This document shows positions 1 through 9,009 of a DNA stretch of 64,000 nt, piece by piece. A model generated the notes under the pieces. It had not been told where the DNA came from, searched no databases, and saw only the letters and a program-made list of their open reading frames with translations. The number at the start of each line of letters is the position of its first letter. Position 1 is the first letter of the stretch. The DNA is from Paragorgia papillata (Eukaryota > Cnidaria > Anthozoa > Scleralcyonacea > Coralliidae): contig JAWNZC010000003.1 in assembly GCA_035771165.1 (NCBI GenBank), positions 824,501-888,500 of the forward strand, written 5' to 3'. A program made the position numbers and the translations under genes.

Positions 1-346
1 AAAGTCGAAAAGAATTTTTAATGTTTTTACATTCAAACGAATTTAAATTCCAATATATTTTTGTATCTGCGCAGCAGATATATTGCTATCGTGTTGTGTG
101 TATGTATGTATGTATGTGTGTGTGTTAACTTTTTTGTGTAGCTGTAAACAATGCGCGACAAGTGAATCGGGCATGATCGGGGACAATCGAAGCTCAGAAT
201 TTTTTGGCGTCAACCTACGAGCTTGTCAGTTTGAACGATGGAAACGAGTATTTTTAATCCGATCGTGTTTACAAATATTTCGTTCGCCATATCACGAAGT
301 CCTCCGAAGCGACAAAGTTTTGGATTAAAATACTACGATTTTCAGG
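1..346. other. AT-rich leader with no recognisable gene
   Basis: Short open frames here have no recognisable domain or plausible codon pattern. A TGTATG/TGTGTG simple stretch lies around 95-125. The last ~40 bases (from about 310) resemble the spacer before the fourth unit of the tandem array that follows, so the array may begin slightly upstream of its first clear unit. Confidence 0.4.
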
Positions 347-1370
347 GTTCTATTCTATACGATTGTTTCAAATTCACATATCTTGTACATAATTTAACGT
401 TCTATCTGACTGTACGAGTTTCGTTAATGGCACAAACCTACAGACGATTCAGGGATACTTTAAAATGATTGCGTTTGACCGTACGCCAAGTGATGCATAA
501 TAATGCAATTTGATAAGTTTGCGCTCATCTCAGTTCAAATAGATTTTTTCCCGTTGCTATTCTATACGATTTGTTCTAATTCACATACGTTGAACAGAAT
601 TTAACGCTCTATCTAACCGTGCAAGTTTCCCAAATGGCACAAACCTACAGACGATTCAGAGATATACTTTAAATATGACCGCGTTTGACCGTACGCCAAG
701 TAAATAGCGTAATAATGCAATTTGATATTTGCGCTCATGTCAGTTCAAATAGCCTTTTCTCCGTTGCTATTCTATACATGTTTTCTAATTCACATATGTT
801 GTATAGAATTTAACGCTCTATCTAACTGTAGAAGTTTCGTGAATGGCAAACCTACAGACGATTCAGGGGTATACTTTAAACACGCCGGCGGTATCCGGTT
901 GCTCAACTGCAATGAAGATATATCCTAAATTCCCAATACGGCTGCTAGCCGTTAAATTCTATATTTCCGACAAAGTTTTTGACTAAAACACTATGCTTTT
1001 TCGGGGTTCTATTCTATACGATTTTTTCTAATTCACATATGTTGTAGAGTGTTTAACGCTCTATCTAACTGTACAAGTTTCGTGAATGGCACAAACCTAC
1101 AGACGATTCAGGGATACTTTAAATATGACTGATTGCGTTTGACCCGATAATTTCCATTTGATATTTGGCGCTCATCTCAGTTCAAATCCATTTTTCAACG
1201 TTGCTATTCTATTTTTTCTAATTCATATTTGTTGTCCAGAATTAACGCTCTATCTAACGGTATAAGTTTCCAAAATGGCACAAACCTACAGATGATTCAG
1301 GGGTCTTTAGACCCGCGGTGTCCGGCTCGACAGCCGTATTGGCATATACCTTCATGCAGTTATGCACTAA
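347..1370. repeat. Degenerate tandem array, five units of ~190-245 bp
   Basis: Each unit opens with GTT(G)CTATTCTATAC. It continues through TAACGCTCTATCTAAC and GGCACAAACCTACAGACGATTCAG (read as two short motifs) and ends in a GCGCTCATCTCAGTTCAAAT block. Units start at about 347, 553, 763, 1006 and 1200. Units 3 and 5 end in a different tail, and those tails are related to each other in inverted orientation. No coding potential is apparent. It looks like a decayed minisatellite or the tandem part of a non-autonomous element. Confidence 0.8.
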
Positions 1371-1520
1371 AACATTTCGGAGACAGGGGATATTGCTGAT
1401 AAAATTGGTAAGTATTTTTAACGTGACTTATAGTAAACTTGTGAGTGTGATCTACCACAGTTTTTGTGAGTCATGATAAAAAAATTATTTTGGTCAAAGA
1501 ACGTGTACTTTCTCTTTAAT

Positions 1521-1640
1521 TATCTTATAAGATCTCGCTAAAATCTTGTAAGATCTACGTGTAAAAATCTTATAAGATTTTTCTTAAGATCTTACAAGAT
1601 CACACAAGATCTTACAAGATCTTGACAAGATTCTCACAGT
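1521..1640. repeat. AAGATCTTACAAGATC palindromic simple repeat
   Basis: About 120 bp is built from repeated and inverted copies of the words CTTATAAGAT, CTTACAAGATC and CTTGACAAGAT. Because each word is nearly self-complementary, the stretch can fold on itself on either strand. No coding signal is seen. The next ~330 bp contain nothing I recognise. Confidence 0.65.
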
Positions 1641-1975
1641 GCTGGGTTTGGCGCAGATACATGTACGCATAGCGGACCTTTTGTTTTATCTGTAGTTGAT
1701 CCAACGTAAAGACAAAATGGATAAGACATCATTTTTTTAATGTTAAGCAATCCTCTTTCTTCAACTAATTTTATTTTGAGCATTCTGTAACGATCGAGTC
1801 AATACTAACAGTTCCAGAATCAAACGGTATCAGTGCACCCGTCACTCCTCGCAATGAGATATGAAACGATGATATAATCGATTTTTTAAATTGCCTTTGA
1901 CTTTTAATAGGTGCAAAACAAAACAACGAACCACTCCCTTGTCCTTCTCATTGAATGGGTTCAGTGGTTAACAAC

Positions 1976-2625
1976 TCAGTGTTCGTGTCCCCTCGAACTT
2001 GAATGAAGAGTAGTTACAGAAGAACTCGTAGCCTGATTATCTATTTTTTGTTCAAATATATTAACACTATTTTCAATTCCCAGCATAAAAGCAAGTGCAT
2101 GAGAAAGAGTTAATTTTAATGTTATATTTATTTTTTTACCACTGTTTTCTTTCGATTTTAACTCCACCATCATGTGCTGCACCATTTTCAGTCATATAAG
2201 TCGGTGTATACTGAGACAACCAATATTCTGTATAAAGATTGATATTTGCTTCGACTTTCCCATTTGCGTTTAAATAAAAATAATATATCGTATTCGTTTA
2301 ACCCGTTATTCATAACACGAAGTAATTGCTCAATATCGTAAATTCCATCGGGAATACTATTTTTCCCCGTCTCAAATACTATTTTTCCAGCTAAAACCTT
2401 TTCATCTTTATCTCTTTTAAAATTGCTATACTCAATTTCAAACGAGTACCAACAAGAGTCACGAGTAATATTTTTAGGCATTAAAGGGTAACACACTTGC
2501 AAAAATTAAATAAATTTATCTTGGTTTATAGCATCGATGGGTTGTATGAGAGGCATCTCAAATTCGATTCCATAATTTTCTTTTCCGTTTTTCGAAATTG
2601 CGTTACTAACAATATGAATATTCAT
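1976..2625 (-). pseudogene. Penton/minor-capsid-like protein of a Polinton (Maverick) remnant, broken
   Basis: Read on the minus strand, an ATG at 2625 overlaps the stop of the upstream integrase fragment (ATGA overlap). The frame runs 39 codons to a TAA at 2506-2508 and then continues in the same frame to 2188. A frameshift near 2187 moves the likely continuation to the frame covering 2185-1976. The middle part contains IPDGIYDIEQLL, and the last part contains an LTLSHALAFMLGI-type segment. This pattern fits the penton-like (minor capsid) protein of Polintons/adintoviruses, which builds capsid vertices. The capsid assignment is by recalled pattern and position beside the integrase. At least one stop and one frameshift make it non-functional as it stands. 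Confidence 0.5.
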
Positions 2626-2945
2626 GTTATCGCTTGTAATTCCTCACGATAGAATATTCCTTGTATTATTTCACCGTCGTCGTCTTTTATCTGATAAGTA
2701 ACAGGATCCGTGATGTATACTTTTTCAACAGTAAAAATTTCGTTCGTCCAACGTCTTAAAATTGATTTTTCAAATATATTTATTTTTGCTCATGCAATTC
2801 GTACCCGCGTACCTTTTTTTTAAATACTTTTAGTGGGTACAGGATAATTAACCAAACGTTGAAGAATTTTATATTTTTTGATTTTTACTTTTTTTTTTGG
2901 TAAACATTATGTGGTGTCATTCCAAAAAACTTTTATGGGGAGAAT
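2622..2945 (-). pseudogene. Integrase C-terminal fragment, Polinton/Maverick type
   Basis: The minus strand encodes FGMTPHNV near 2930, then after an A-rich tract GTRVRIA and, past a TGA at about 2788-2790, FEKSILRRWTNEIFTVEKVY and IKDDDGEIIQG-IFY-ELQ before the stop at 2622. The W-x-x-E-I-F-x-V and GE-x(2)-G-x-FY-x-E-L pattern is the SH3/chromodomain-like tail of retroviral-type integrases carried by Polintons. The catalytic DDE core is absent, and the TGA and a likely slip in the poly-A run break the frame. It directly precedes the penton-like frame. The integrase call is fairly secure; the Polinton assignment rests on this pairing. Confidence 0.6.
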
Positions 2946-2981
2946 TGTATGATCAACAATATGTGCATCACACTTGTTTTC

Positions 2982-3740
2982 ATAACCATATTAGGGTGTA
3001 AACACCATATGCGTCACATTGGACCTTGAGCACTCTGCGGTTGTAAATCAATGTAAACACAAGTGTAAGATTAGATTAAGTTAGTAGGACGAAAACAACA
3101 AAGAATGTTAATTAGTTAGAACTGATCGCACCACACACGAAGCTTTCTTCCCTATCAACAAATGTTTTCTGGTGAATTATATTTGTGTTGGACATAGCTA
3201 GTGGAACGCAGGTGTGTATATGACTTATAAATCAAATTAATTTCATAATTCATATAGTTCATTGTTAAAGTCATAACCATATTAGGGTGTAAACACCATA
3301 TGCATCACATTGGACCTTGAGCGCTCTGTGGGTGTAAATCAATGTAAACAAGTGTAAGATTAAATAAATTAAGTTAGTTTATTCATGCATAAATTAGCTT
3401 TGATGTGCCGCGGTTAATAAATAGGTTATTGACCTTGCATATTAAATGACCTACTATATCGCTTCAAAACTACGTCTAGAATACCATTTTTTTGTTAAAT
3501 AACGACAAATATCGTCTGTGTCATGAATAAACTAAGTCGGGGCCCGAGGGTAATAACCAGCGTAGTGACCGAGGTTAAGGTCACTAACCTATACGTAGGA
3601 CAAAAACCAACAAAGAGTGTTAATTAGTTAGATCGCACCACACATGAAGCTTTCTTCCCTATCAACAAATGTTTTCTGATGAATTCTATTTGTGTTGGAC
3701 AGCTAGTGGAATGCGGGTGTGTCTCATAAATCAAATAAAA
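2982..3740. repeat. Direct repeat pair (~270 bp), second copy carrying a ~215-bp insertion
   Basis: The block starting CATAACCATATTAGGG at 2982-3250 recurs from 3271, with a few differences, and runs to about 3740. The second copy is interrupted at about 3377-3592 by unrelated sequence running from TTTATTCATGCATAAATTAG to AGGTCACTAACCTATAC. A short TAG may be duplicated at the junction. The inserted piece has no long terminal inverted repeat. The pair separates the integrase/penton fragments from the ORF cluster at 3.7-5.3 kb. No coding signal. Confidence 0.75.
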
Positions 3741-3760
3741 AAAACAAGTTTATTTCAGAA

Positions 3761-4117
3761 TTAATATATTTCATCATTAACGTTATATACACATTTGTCA
3801 TCCTTTTCGATTACATGGGTATGTTTAAAATAATTGATATGTCCTGTTTGACTAACTGGGTACACATTTTCATATATAGGTTTGTTAGTATAACATGCCT
3901 TATAACAGGTATTGCAAAATAACAATCTTTTTTCCTTGTTATCAAATCTGTGATATCTATTAAACATACAACTACAACATATTTTACTGATTTTACAGAC
4001 ATATTTTATAAATTTTCTCACATACAGTTTACATACAGAACAAGTGATCATTTCACGTAATATCTCTGAATACTCAAAAGAATCAAAACTTGTACAAATA
4101 AGTTCTCTCTGTTTCAT
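3761..4117 (-). CDS. Uncharacterised cysteine-rich protein, 118 aa
   Basis: The frame opens at an ATG at 4117 and is uninterrupted for 118 codons. It shows three C-x2-C pairs (CSVC near residue 26, CSCM near 48, CNTC near 68) plus further Cys and His, as expected of a small zinc-binding protein. It overlaps the upstream ORF (4083-4472) by 35 bp. Such tight packing on one strand is typical of virus-like or Polinton coding regions and unusual for animal genes. I cannot name a family. A coding origin is supported by the overlap arrangement and the neighbouring same-strand ORFs; function is unknown. Confidence 0.5.
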   Translation of the reverse strand: MKQRELICTSFDSFEYSEILREMITCSVCKLYVRKFIKYVCKISKICCSCMFNRYHRFDNKEKRLLFCNTCYKACYTNKPIYENVYPVSQTGHINYFKHTHVIEKDDKCVYNVNDEIY

Positions 4118-4472
4118 TTTCGATCATGTTCATAAATTCAGGAAAACTGCTTAGCCAGCTATATTTAAAAACATAAGTCAAACATTTCTTTTCTTTAGTT
4201 TTAACCATTAGCTTATTTTGACCTGGTTTACTACACTTTAATGTACATCCAATATGAAATAACGAATTGTTCGGTTCAACATAACTAGGGACAGTTATAA
4301 ATTGCATGCTTAATATGCGTATTTTGCCATATACATAAATATTGTCACGACAACAAAATTCGTCTTTAAAAAGTAATAAATCGAATTGTTTTTTATTATC
4401 AGATCGTACATATATTCGACGAGACCATTCCACAGGTATTTCACACAACAAACTCATAGAATCAATTTTCAA
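4083..4472 (-). CDS. Uncharacterised protein, 129 aa
   Basis: An uninterrupted frame begins at an ATG at 4472. The composition is that of a folded globular protein, with mixed hydrophobic and charged residues, several aromatics and five or six cysteines (for example EFCCRDN, IGCTLKC). It has no obvious membrane segment or signal peptide. It lies 31 bp downstream of the preceding minus-strand ORF and overlaps the following one by 35 bp, so the three look like one compact transcription unit. No family is recognised; a Polinton/virus-like accessory protein is the best guess from context. Confidence 0.5.
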   Translation of the reverse strand: MKIDSMSLLCEIPVEWSRRIYVRSDNKKQFDLLLFKDEFCCRDNIYVYGKIRILSMQFITVPSYVEPNNSLFHIGCTLKCSKPGQNKLMVKTKEKKCLTYVFKYSWLSSFPEFMNMIENETERTYLYKF

Positions 4473-4503
4473 CTTAACGACACATGTACATTTACTGTTC
4501 AGA

Positions 4504-4722
4504 TTAAAAAAATATTCCTTCGTAAGAAAAGTCGTTGTCCGTATTATTCACATCTCGATGATCGTTCCACAATTTTTCCCATCCATCGTCTCGATACGTT
4601 ATCTTTGTGATGCGACGCGTGTTTCCATCCAACAATGGCTGCATCAAACGAAGGGGTTTGCACAGCTTGTACAACACCCATAAAATTGGATGAAAAGGAA
4701 AATTCATAAGTAAAACACTCAT
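4504..4722 (-). CDS. Uncharacterised small protein, 72 aa
   Basis: The frame starts at an ATG at 4722. It has a hydrophobic N-terminal third (LLMNFPFHPILWVLYKL) followed by a charged C-terminal half ending in an aspartate/asparagine-rich acidic segment. It is part of the same-strand series at 3.8-5.3 kb. Length and position fit a small structural or accessory protein, but no motif allows a name. It could also be the C-terminal remnant of a longer frame; the ~200 bp upstream show no clear coding continuation. Confidence 0.35.
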   Translation of the reverse strand: MSVLLMNFPFHPILWVLYKLCKPLRLMQPLLDGNTRRITKITYRDDGWEKLWNDHRDVNNTDNDFSYEGIFF

Positions 4723-4927
4723 CGCTGCTACGGCTGAACCATTATTTCTCGAGGTGTTGTTTTATGACTTTGTTAAATAAACTCGTGTCTCCCAAACGTT
4801 GAAAGATATAAGCCGTAAACACGATCACTTCATATTTTGAGCAATGGTATTGTTTTCTAGTTTGTCGTGTGTGATGAGAAGAACACTCCTCACCCAATTT
4901 ATACTCTTGGCATAGTGTTTCATACTT

Positions 4928-5314
4928 TTAGTGTTTCAAATTTTCCAAATTAATACACAACACATTCAGTTTCGTGCATAAATTTCGTTCGTAGTTACCA
5001 CCTTTAAATCCTATCACGCAATTACCTTTTTCTGTTAAAATCTTTAAAATTCCATCACCTCTCCTTGTGTGTAATAGTTTGGGGGTTTTTTTAGTATATA
5101 ATTTTAATCCGTGAATATTGCGAATTTGATAATCAACACACTTTCGCTCGTATTCACGCAAATTAAAATAAGGTTTCAAATCTTCATTACATATTTGAAA
5201 ACTGTATACCCTCAATGTGTGTAAATCGTAAATCGACGCTTCACGATAATAACAATTCTTTCCGATTTGAAAAGATTCTATATCTAACACATGTGTGACT
5301 ACAATCATGGCCAA
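4928..5314 (-). CDS. Possible DEDD-type exonuclease-like protein, 128 aa
   Basis: An open frame runs from ATG codons at 5314/5308 to 4928. Near the N terminus it has VLDIESF, and later RNIHGLK, CVIGFKGGNYERN and a closing LNVLCINLE. An early D-x-E in a beta strand followed by such a layout is reminiscent of small RNase-H-like/DEDD 3'-5' exonuclease-type proteins seen in invertebrate mobile elements; this is a recalled resemblance, not a demonstrated family. The annotated ATG lies inside the terminal motif GGCCATGATTGT of the repeat block to its right, so the true N terminus may have been displaced by that block's insertion. Confidence 0.4.
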   Translation of the reverse strand: MAMIVVTHVLDIESFQIGKNCYYREASIYDLHTLRVYSFQICNEDLKPYFNLREYERKCVDYQIRNIHGLKLYTKKTPKLLHTRRGDGILKILTEKGNCVIGFKGGNYERNLCTKLNVLCINLENLKH

Positions 5315-5565
5315 AAACCCTAGGACAGTTCGTAAAAACCACTACGCATTCGAAGTTGCCCCCCTTCCCCCCTTCAATGTTGCCATTCTATTGCTCTTTT
5401 TCGTCGTTATATCACACCAAGTATAAAATGAAACAACATTGATGGAGGGGGGAGGGGGGAGATTGTTAGGTAATGATTCAAGGCGATATATTATAGTTTT
5501 TCTTGTGTGAGGCTACCAGACTCTTCATTTACACTGCTGTCCCAATTATTTCTGGCCATGATTGT
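5301..5565. repeat. Block A, ~265 bp with 12-bp inverted termini
   Basis: The block begins ACAATCATGGCC and ends GGCCATGATTGT, perfect inverted termini. It contains CCCCCCTTCCCCCC and GGAGGGGGGAGGGGGG tracts that also pair with each other. A second copy closes the region at 8288-8543 in the same orientation. It looks like a small MITE-like unit, or a terminal repeat of a composite element; no target duplication is evident at its outer edges. Confidence 0.7.
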
Positions 5566-6919
5566 CTGAGGTGAACAATGATGTATAGGCAAGCAATACT
5601 TTGGTGCTCGTCTCACATATTTCGTTCCAAGTTGTTCTACTATTCCTTATCATTTGTCTGTGCCACTTACAAAGATACATGTGAAACACTAGCGTCTAAT
5701 TGGTTATAATTAGCGTTTAATTGACTAATTATCAATAGTAACCAATTTTGCGAAAGAAGGGATACCGGACAAGATATTGAGAGAGGAAAGGAGAGGTAGA
5801 GTGCGAAAGAGAGAGAGAGATAGCGGGTAGAGAGGGACAGACAGAGACAGAAGGAGACAAAGAGAGAAAGAAAGAGACAAACAGGATATGTTACTTGATA
5901 TCCTCTATTATGTATTTACACTTAACAAAGGCACAATTCTCCCACTTCATTTCTCCCCCCAAAATCGTTGTATAATGCAAAGTTAAAACTCCAATTAAAT
6001 CTATTTTTCGTTCAAGTGCATTGTTTGTGTCTGCGGCGTGTTATTCTCTATTTACTGCAGCTCGCACGTTAAGATATCTAAGTTTTCTGACATTTCTCCC
6101 TTCTGCGACCATCTATAAATAAAGATACAAACTAACTTTATTGTCGTCAGGGAGAAATGTTGGGAAAAGCGTAGATCGTTATATTTTAGCACCAAAATCA
6201 CACTAAAACACATCATACACACTTCATATAACTCATGTAAATTTAATTTACAAATATAAATGAAAACTGGCAACACTATTTACATAAATGTTAGGGAGAA
6301 ATGTCACAATATCACAGAAGGAAGCTCATCACCAGCGACCTATTATCGTATTACGTAAACTTTAAATGACGTAAACGAAGCCGAAACGCAGGAAACTGAA
6401 TAAGGGTATTATAAGATTTATAAGTGTTAGTATAAACAGAAATAAGTTCATTAATGCGCTTAAACGGCGTTAACGTTTTCACAAAGAAAAGCAGCGAAGC
6501 AACGAGGACATGGGGACATTCGAATCTGACACGACTCGGGACTGACATTCCAAAAGTTAAAGAAACGCCATCTGATATTCATCATTTCAGTGTTTACTCT
6601 GTCGATGCAGCCGGACTTTATTAGCATCATTGGAGCGTCGGCCGTCACGAAGAATAGTGTATCGCTATTTAGTTCCAAATCACGCTTACAAAAATTATTC
6701 GGTGCAGGAAAATGGACTATATCCCCTTCCAATGCCGAAATAACCAAGCCGAAATCTGACAATATGCAGCCGAAATAAAATATGCAGCAAAAAAAATCCG
6801 TTTTGAAACATTTTAGGATCGTAGTAAACTTTTGTCTAACGATATAGAGACAAATAATACCTTTTCTTATTTAAAATGTCGTAAAAATGCAACGAATCGA
6901 GGAGAATCTCTATACAGAC
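5566..6919. repeat. Tandem unit B, copy 1 (~1.35 kb)
   Basis: This copy begins CTGAGGTGAACAATGATG and ends CTCTATACAGAC. It is almost identical to the next unit (6923-8287), with scattered substitutions and a 16-bp local duplication in the second copy. Inside are a GA-rich microsatellite (about 5778-5885) and a minus-strand frame with SF3-helicase-like features at 6460-6762. The high identity implies a recent duplication. Confidence 0.85.
6460..6762 (-). pseudogene. Possible SF3-helicase C-terminal fragment, copy 1
   Basis: The open minus-strand frame has no ATG at its 5' edge. It reads VISALEG, HFPAPN, then SDTLFFVTADAPMML, NTEMMNIRWRFFNFW and CPRCF. A hydrophobic strand ending in T-A-D/T-S-N (motif C), followed about 20 residues later by an arginine before F-x-F, is the arrangement seen after the Walker motifs in superfamily 3 helicases; the Walker A/B part is not visible. 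The assignment is inference from motif order. The CPRC pair could bind zinc. It is best read as the tail of a lost replication-type protein. Confidence 0.35.
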
Positions 6920-6922
6920 AGT

Positions 6923-8287
6923 CTGAGGTGAACAATGATGTATAGGCAAGCAATACTTTGGTGCTCGTCTAACATATTTCGTTCCAAGTTCTACTATTCC
7001 TTATCATTTGGCTGTGCCACTTACAAAGATACATGTGAAACACTAGCATCTAATTGGTTATAATTAGCGTTTAATTGACTAATTATCAATAGTAACCAAT
7101 TTTGCGAAAGAAGGGATACCGGACAAGATATTGAGAGAGGAAAGGAGAGGTAGAGTGCGAAAGCAAGAGAGAGATAGCGGGTAGAGAGGGACAGACAGAG
7201 ACAGAAGGAGACAAAGAGAGACAGAAAGAGACAAACAGGATATGTTACTTGATATCCTCTATTATATATTTACACTTAACAAAGGCACAATTCTCCCACT
7301 TCATTTCTTCCCCCAAAATCGTTGTATAATGCAAAGTTAAAACTCCAATTAAATCTATTTTTCGTTCAAGTGCATTGTTTGTCTCTGCGGCGTGTTATTC
7401 TCTATTTACTGCAGCTCACACGTTAAGATATCTAAGTTTTCTGACATTTCTCCCTTCTGCGACCATCTATAAATAAAGATACAAACTAACTTTATTGTCG
7501 TCAGGGAGAAATGTTTGGAAAAGCGTAGATCGTTATATTTTAGCACCAAAATCACACTAAAACACATCATACACACTTCATATAACTCATGTAAATTTAA
7601 TTTACAAATATAAACGAAAACTGGCAACACTATTTACATAAATGTTAGGGAGAAATGTCACAATATCACAGAAGGAAGCTCATCACCAGCGACCTATTAT
7701 CGTATTACGTAAACTTTAAATTACGTAAACTTTAAATGACGTAAACGAAGCCGAAACGCAGGAAACTGAATAAGGGTATTATAAGATTTATAAGTGTTAG
7801 TATAAACAGAAATAAGTTCATTAATGCGCTTAAACGGCGTTAACGTTTTCACAAAGAAAAGCAGCGAAGCAACGAGGACATGGGGACATTCGAATCTGAC
7901 ACGACTCGGGACTGACATTCCAAAAGTTAAAGAAACGCCATCTGATATTCATCATTTCAGTGTTTACTCTGTCGATGGGGCCGGACTTTATTAGCATCAT
8001 TGGAGCGTCGGCCGTCGCGAAGAATGGTGTATCGCTATTTAGTTCGAAATCACGCTTACAAAAATTATTCGGTGCAGGAAAATGGACTATATCCCCTTCC
8101 AATGCCGAAATAACCAAGCCGAAATCTGACAATATGCAGCCGAAATAAAATATGCAGCAAAAAAAACACGTTTTGAAACATTTTAGGATCGCAGTAAACT
8201 TTTGTCTAACGATATAGAGACAAATAATACCTTTTCTTGTTTAAAATGTCGTAAAAATGTAACGAATCGAGGAGAATCTCTATACAG
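6923..8287. repeat. Tandem unit B, copy 2 (~1.36 kb)
   Basis: Second copy of the unit starting CTGAGGTGAACAATG. It is joined to copy 1 by only AGT where a block A would be expected, and is followed directly by block A at 8288. The GA-rich tract is at about 7130-7240, and the duplicated minus-strand coding remnant is at 7830-8132. ACGTAAACTTTAAAT is tandemly repeated at about 7707-7740. Confidence 0.85.
7830..8132 (-). pseudogene. Possible SF3-helicase C-terminal fragment, copy 2
   Basis: This duplicate of the 6460-6762 frame lies in the second tandem unit. It differs by a handful of residues (for example SDTPFFATADAP instead of SDTLFFVTADAP) and keeps the NTEMMNIRWRFF and CPRCF segments. The substitutions leave the frame open in both copies, which could mean recent duplication and need not mean selection. 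As in the first copy, no start codon and no Walker motifs are present. Confidence 0.35.
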
Positions 8288-8543
8288 ACAATCATGGCCA
8301 AAAACCCTAGGACAGTTCGTAAAAACCACTACGCATTCGAAGTTGCCCCCCTTCAATGTTGCCATTGTATTGCTCTTTTTCGTCGTTATATCACACCAAG
8401 TATAAAATGAAACAACATTGATGGAGGGGGAGGGGAGAGATTGTTAGGTAATGATTCAAGGCGATATATTATAGTTTTTCTTGTGTGAGGCTACCAGACT
8501 CTTCATTTACACTGCTGTCCCAATTATTTCTGGCCATGATTGT
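8288..8543. repeat. Block A, second copy (~256 bp)
   Basis: Same orientation as the block at 5301-5565, with the same ACAATCATGGCC...GGCCATGATTGT ends. It is about nine bases shorter, mainly because the C and G tracts are shorter. It closes the duplicated region; TAGCTTCAAAATC follows. Confidence 0.75.
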
Positions 8544-8947
8544 AGCTTCAAAATCTCACAACCTGATGTAGATTTTAAATTTTTATGTTCTTCGCTAGAT
8601 AATTGATTATAATTTTTTGCGTAGACATTCGTTTGAAACGATCTAAAAATAATGTATCCATATTAAAAAAGATAATAAAATTATCCTCAAATCTTTCAAA
8701 TTCTGTAAATTCCTTTGACCTTGAGAGTTCGTGATCAAATAAAAATAGATTTGTCAACATCACAATAATAAATTTCAATTTATTTATTTCTCTCTTCTCA
8801 AACCATCACGTGTACATTCACATGTTATTTTATAATCTAATCTAATCGTAACCCAGCACTCGAATATATGTCAAGGTGAAAAAAATAACAACTTGTCATT
8901 GGTTCGTGTATAATTACGTACAACCATTTCATTGGTTGTAAAAATAT
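8544..8947. other. AT-rich interval, weak minus-strand frame only
   Basis: A minus-strand frame at 8575-8778 lacks a convincing start (its first ATG is about 20 bases in) and shows no domain; it may be a remnant of the virus-like block. The remainder is AT-rich upstream sequence of the gene that starts at 9010. Confidence 0.3.
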
Positions 8948-8955
8948 TATAAAAA
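8948..8955 (+). promoter_or_regulatory. TATA box of the Pro/Gln-rich gene
   Basis: TATAAAAA lies about 55 bp upstream of the ATG at 9010, a spacing that would give a transcription start near 8978-8985 and a very short 5' leader. The RING-finger gene at 57123 has the same compact arrangement. Confidence 0.55.
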
Positions 8956-9009
8956 CCTTGCTAATAATAAGACATTTTGTATCGTTCTCATCTCTAATCG
9001 GTGTTAAAC

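Noticed and set aside
347..1370. Regularly spaced repeats resembling an array
   Set aside because: Units are ~200 bp, degenerate and contiguous without unique spacers. With spliced genes and LINEs around, this is eukaryotic tandem repeat DNA and not CRISPR.
4342..4683. Plus-strand frames of 74-113 codons
   Set aside because: Antisense to the better supported minus-strand ORFs at 4083-4722; no motif and poor start context.
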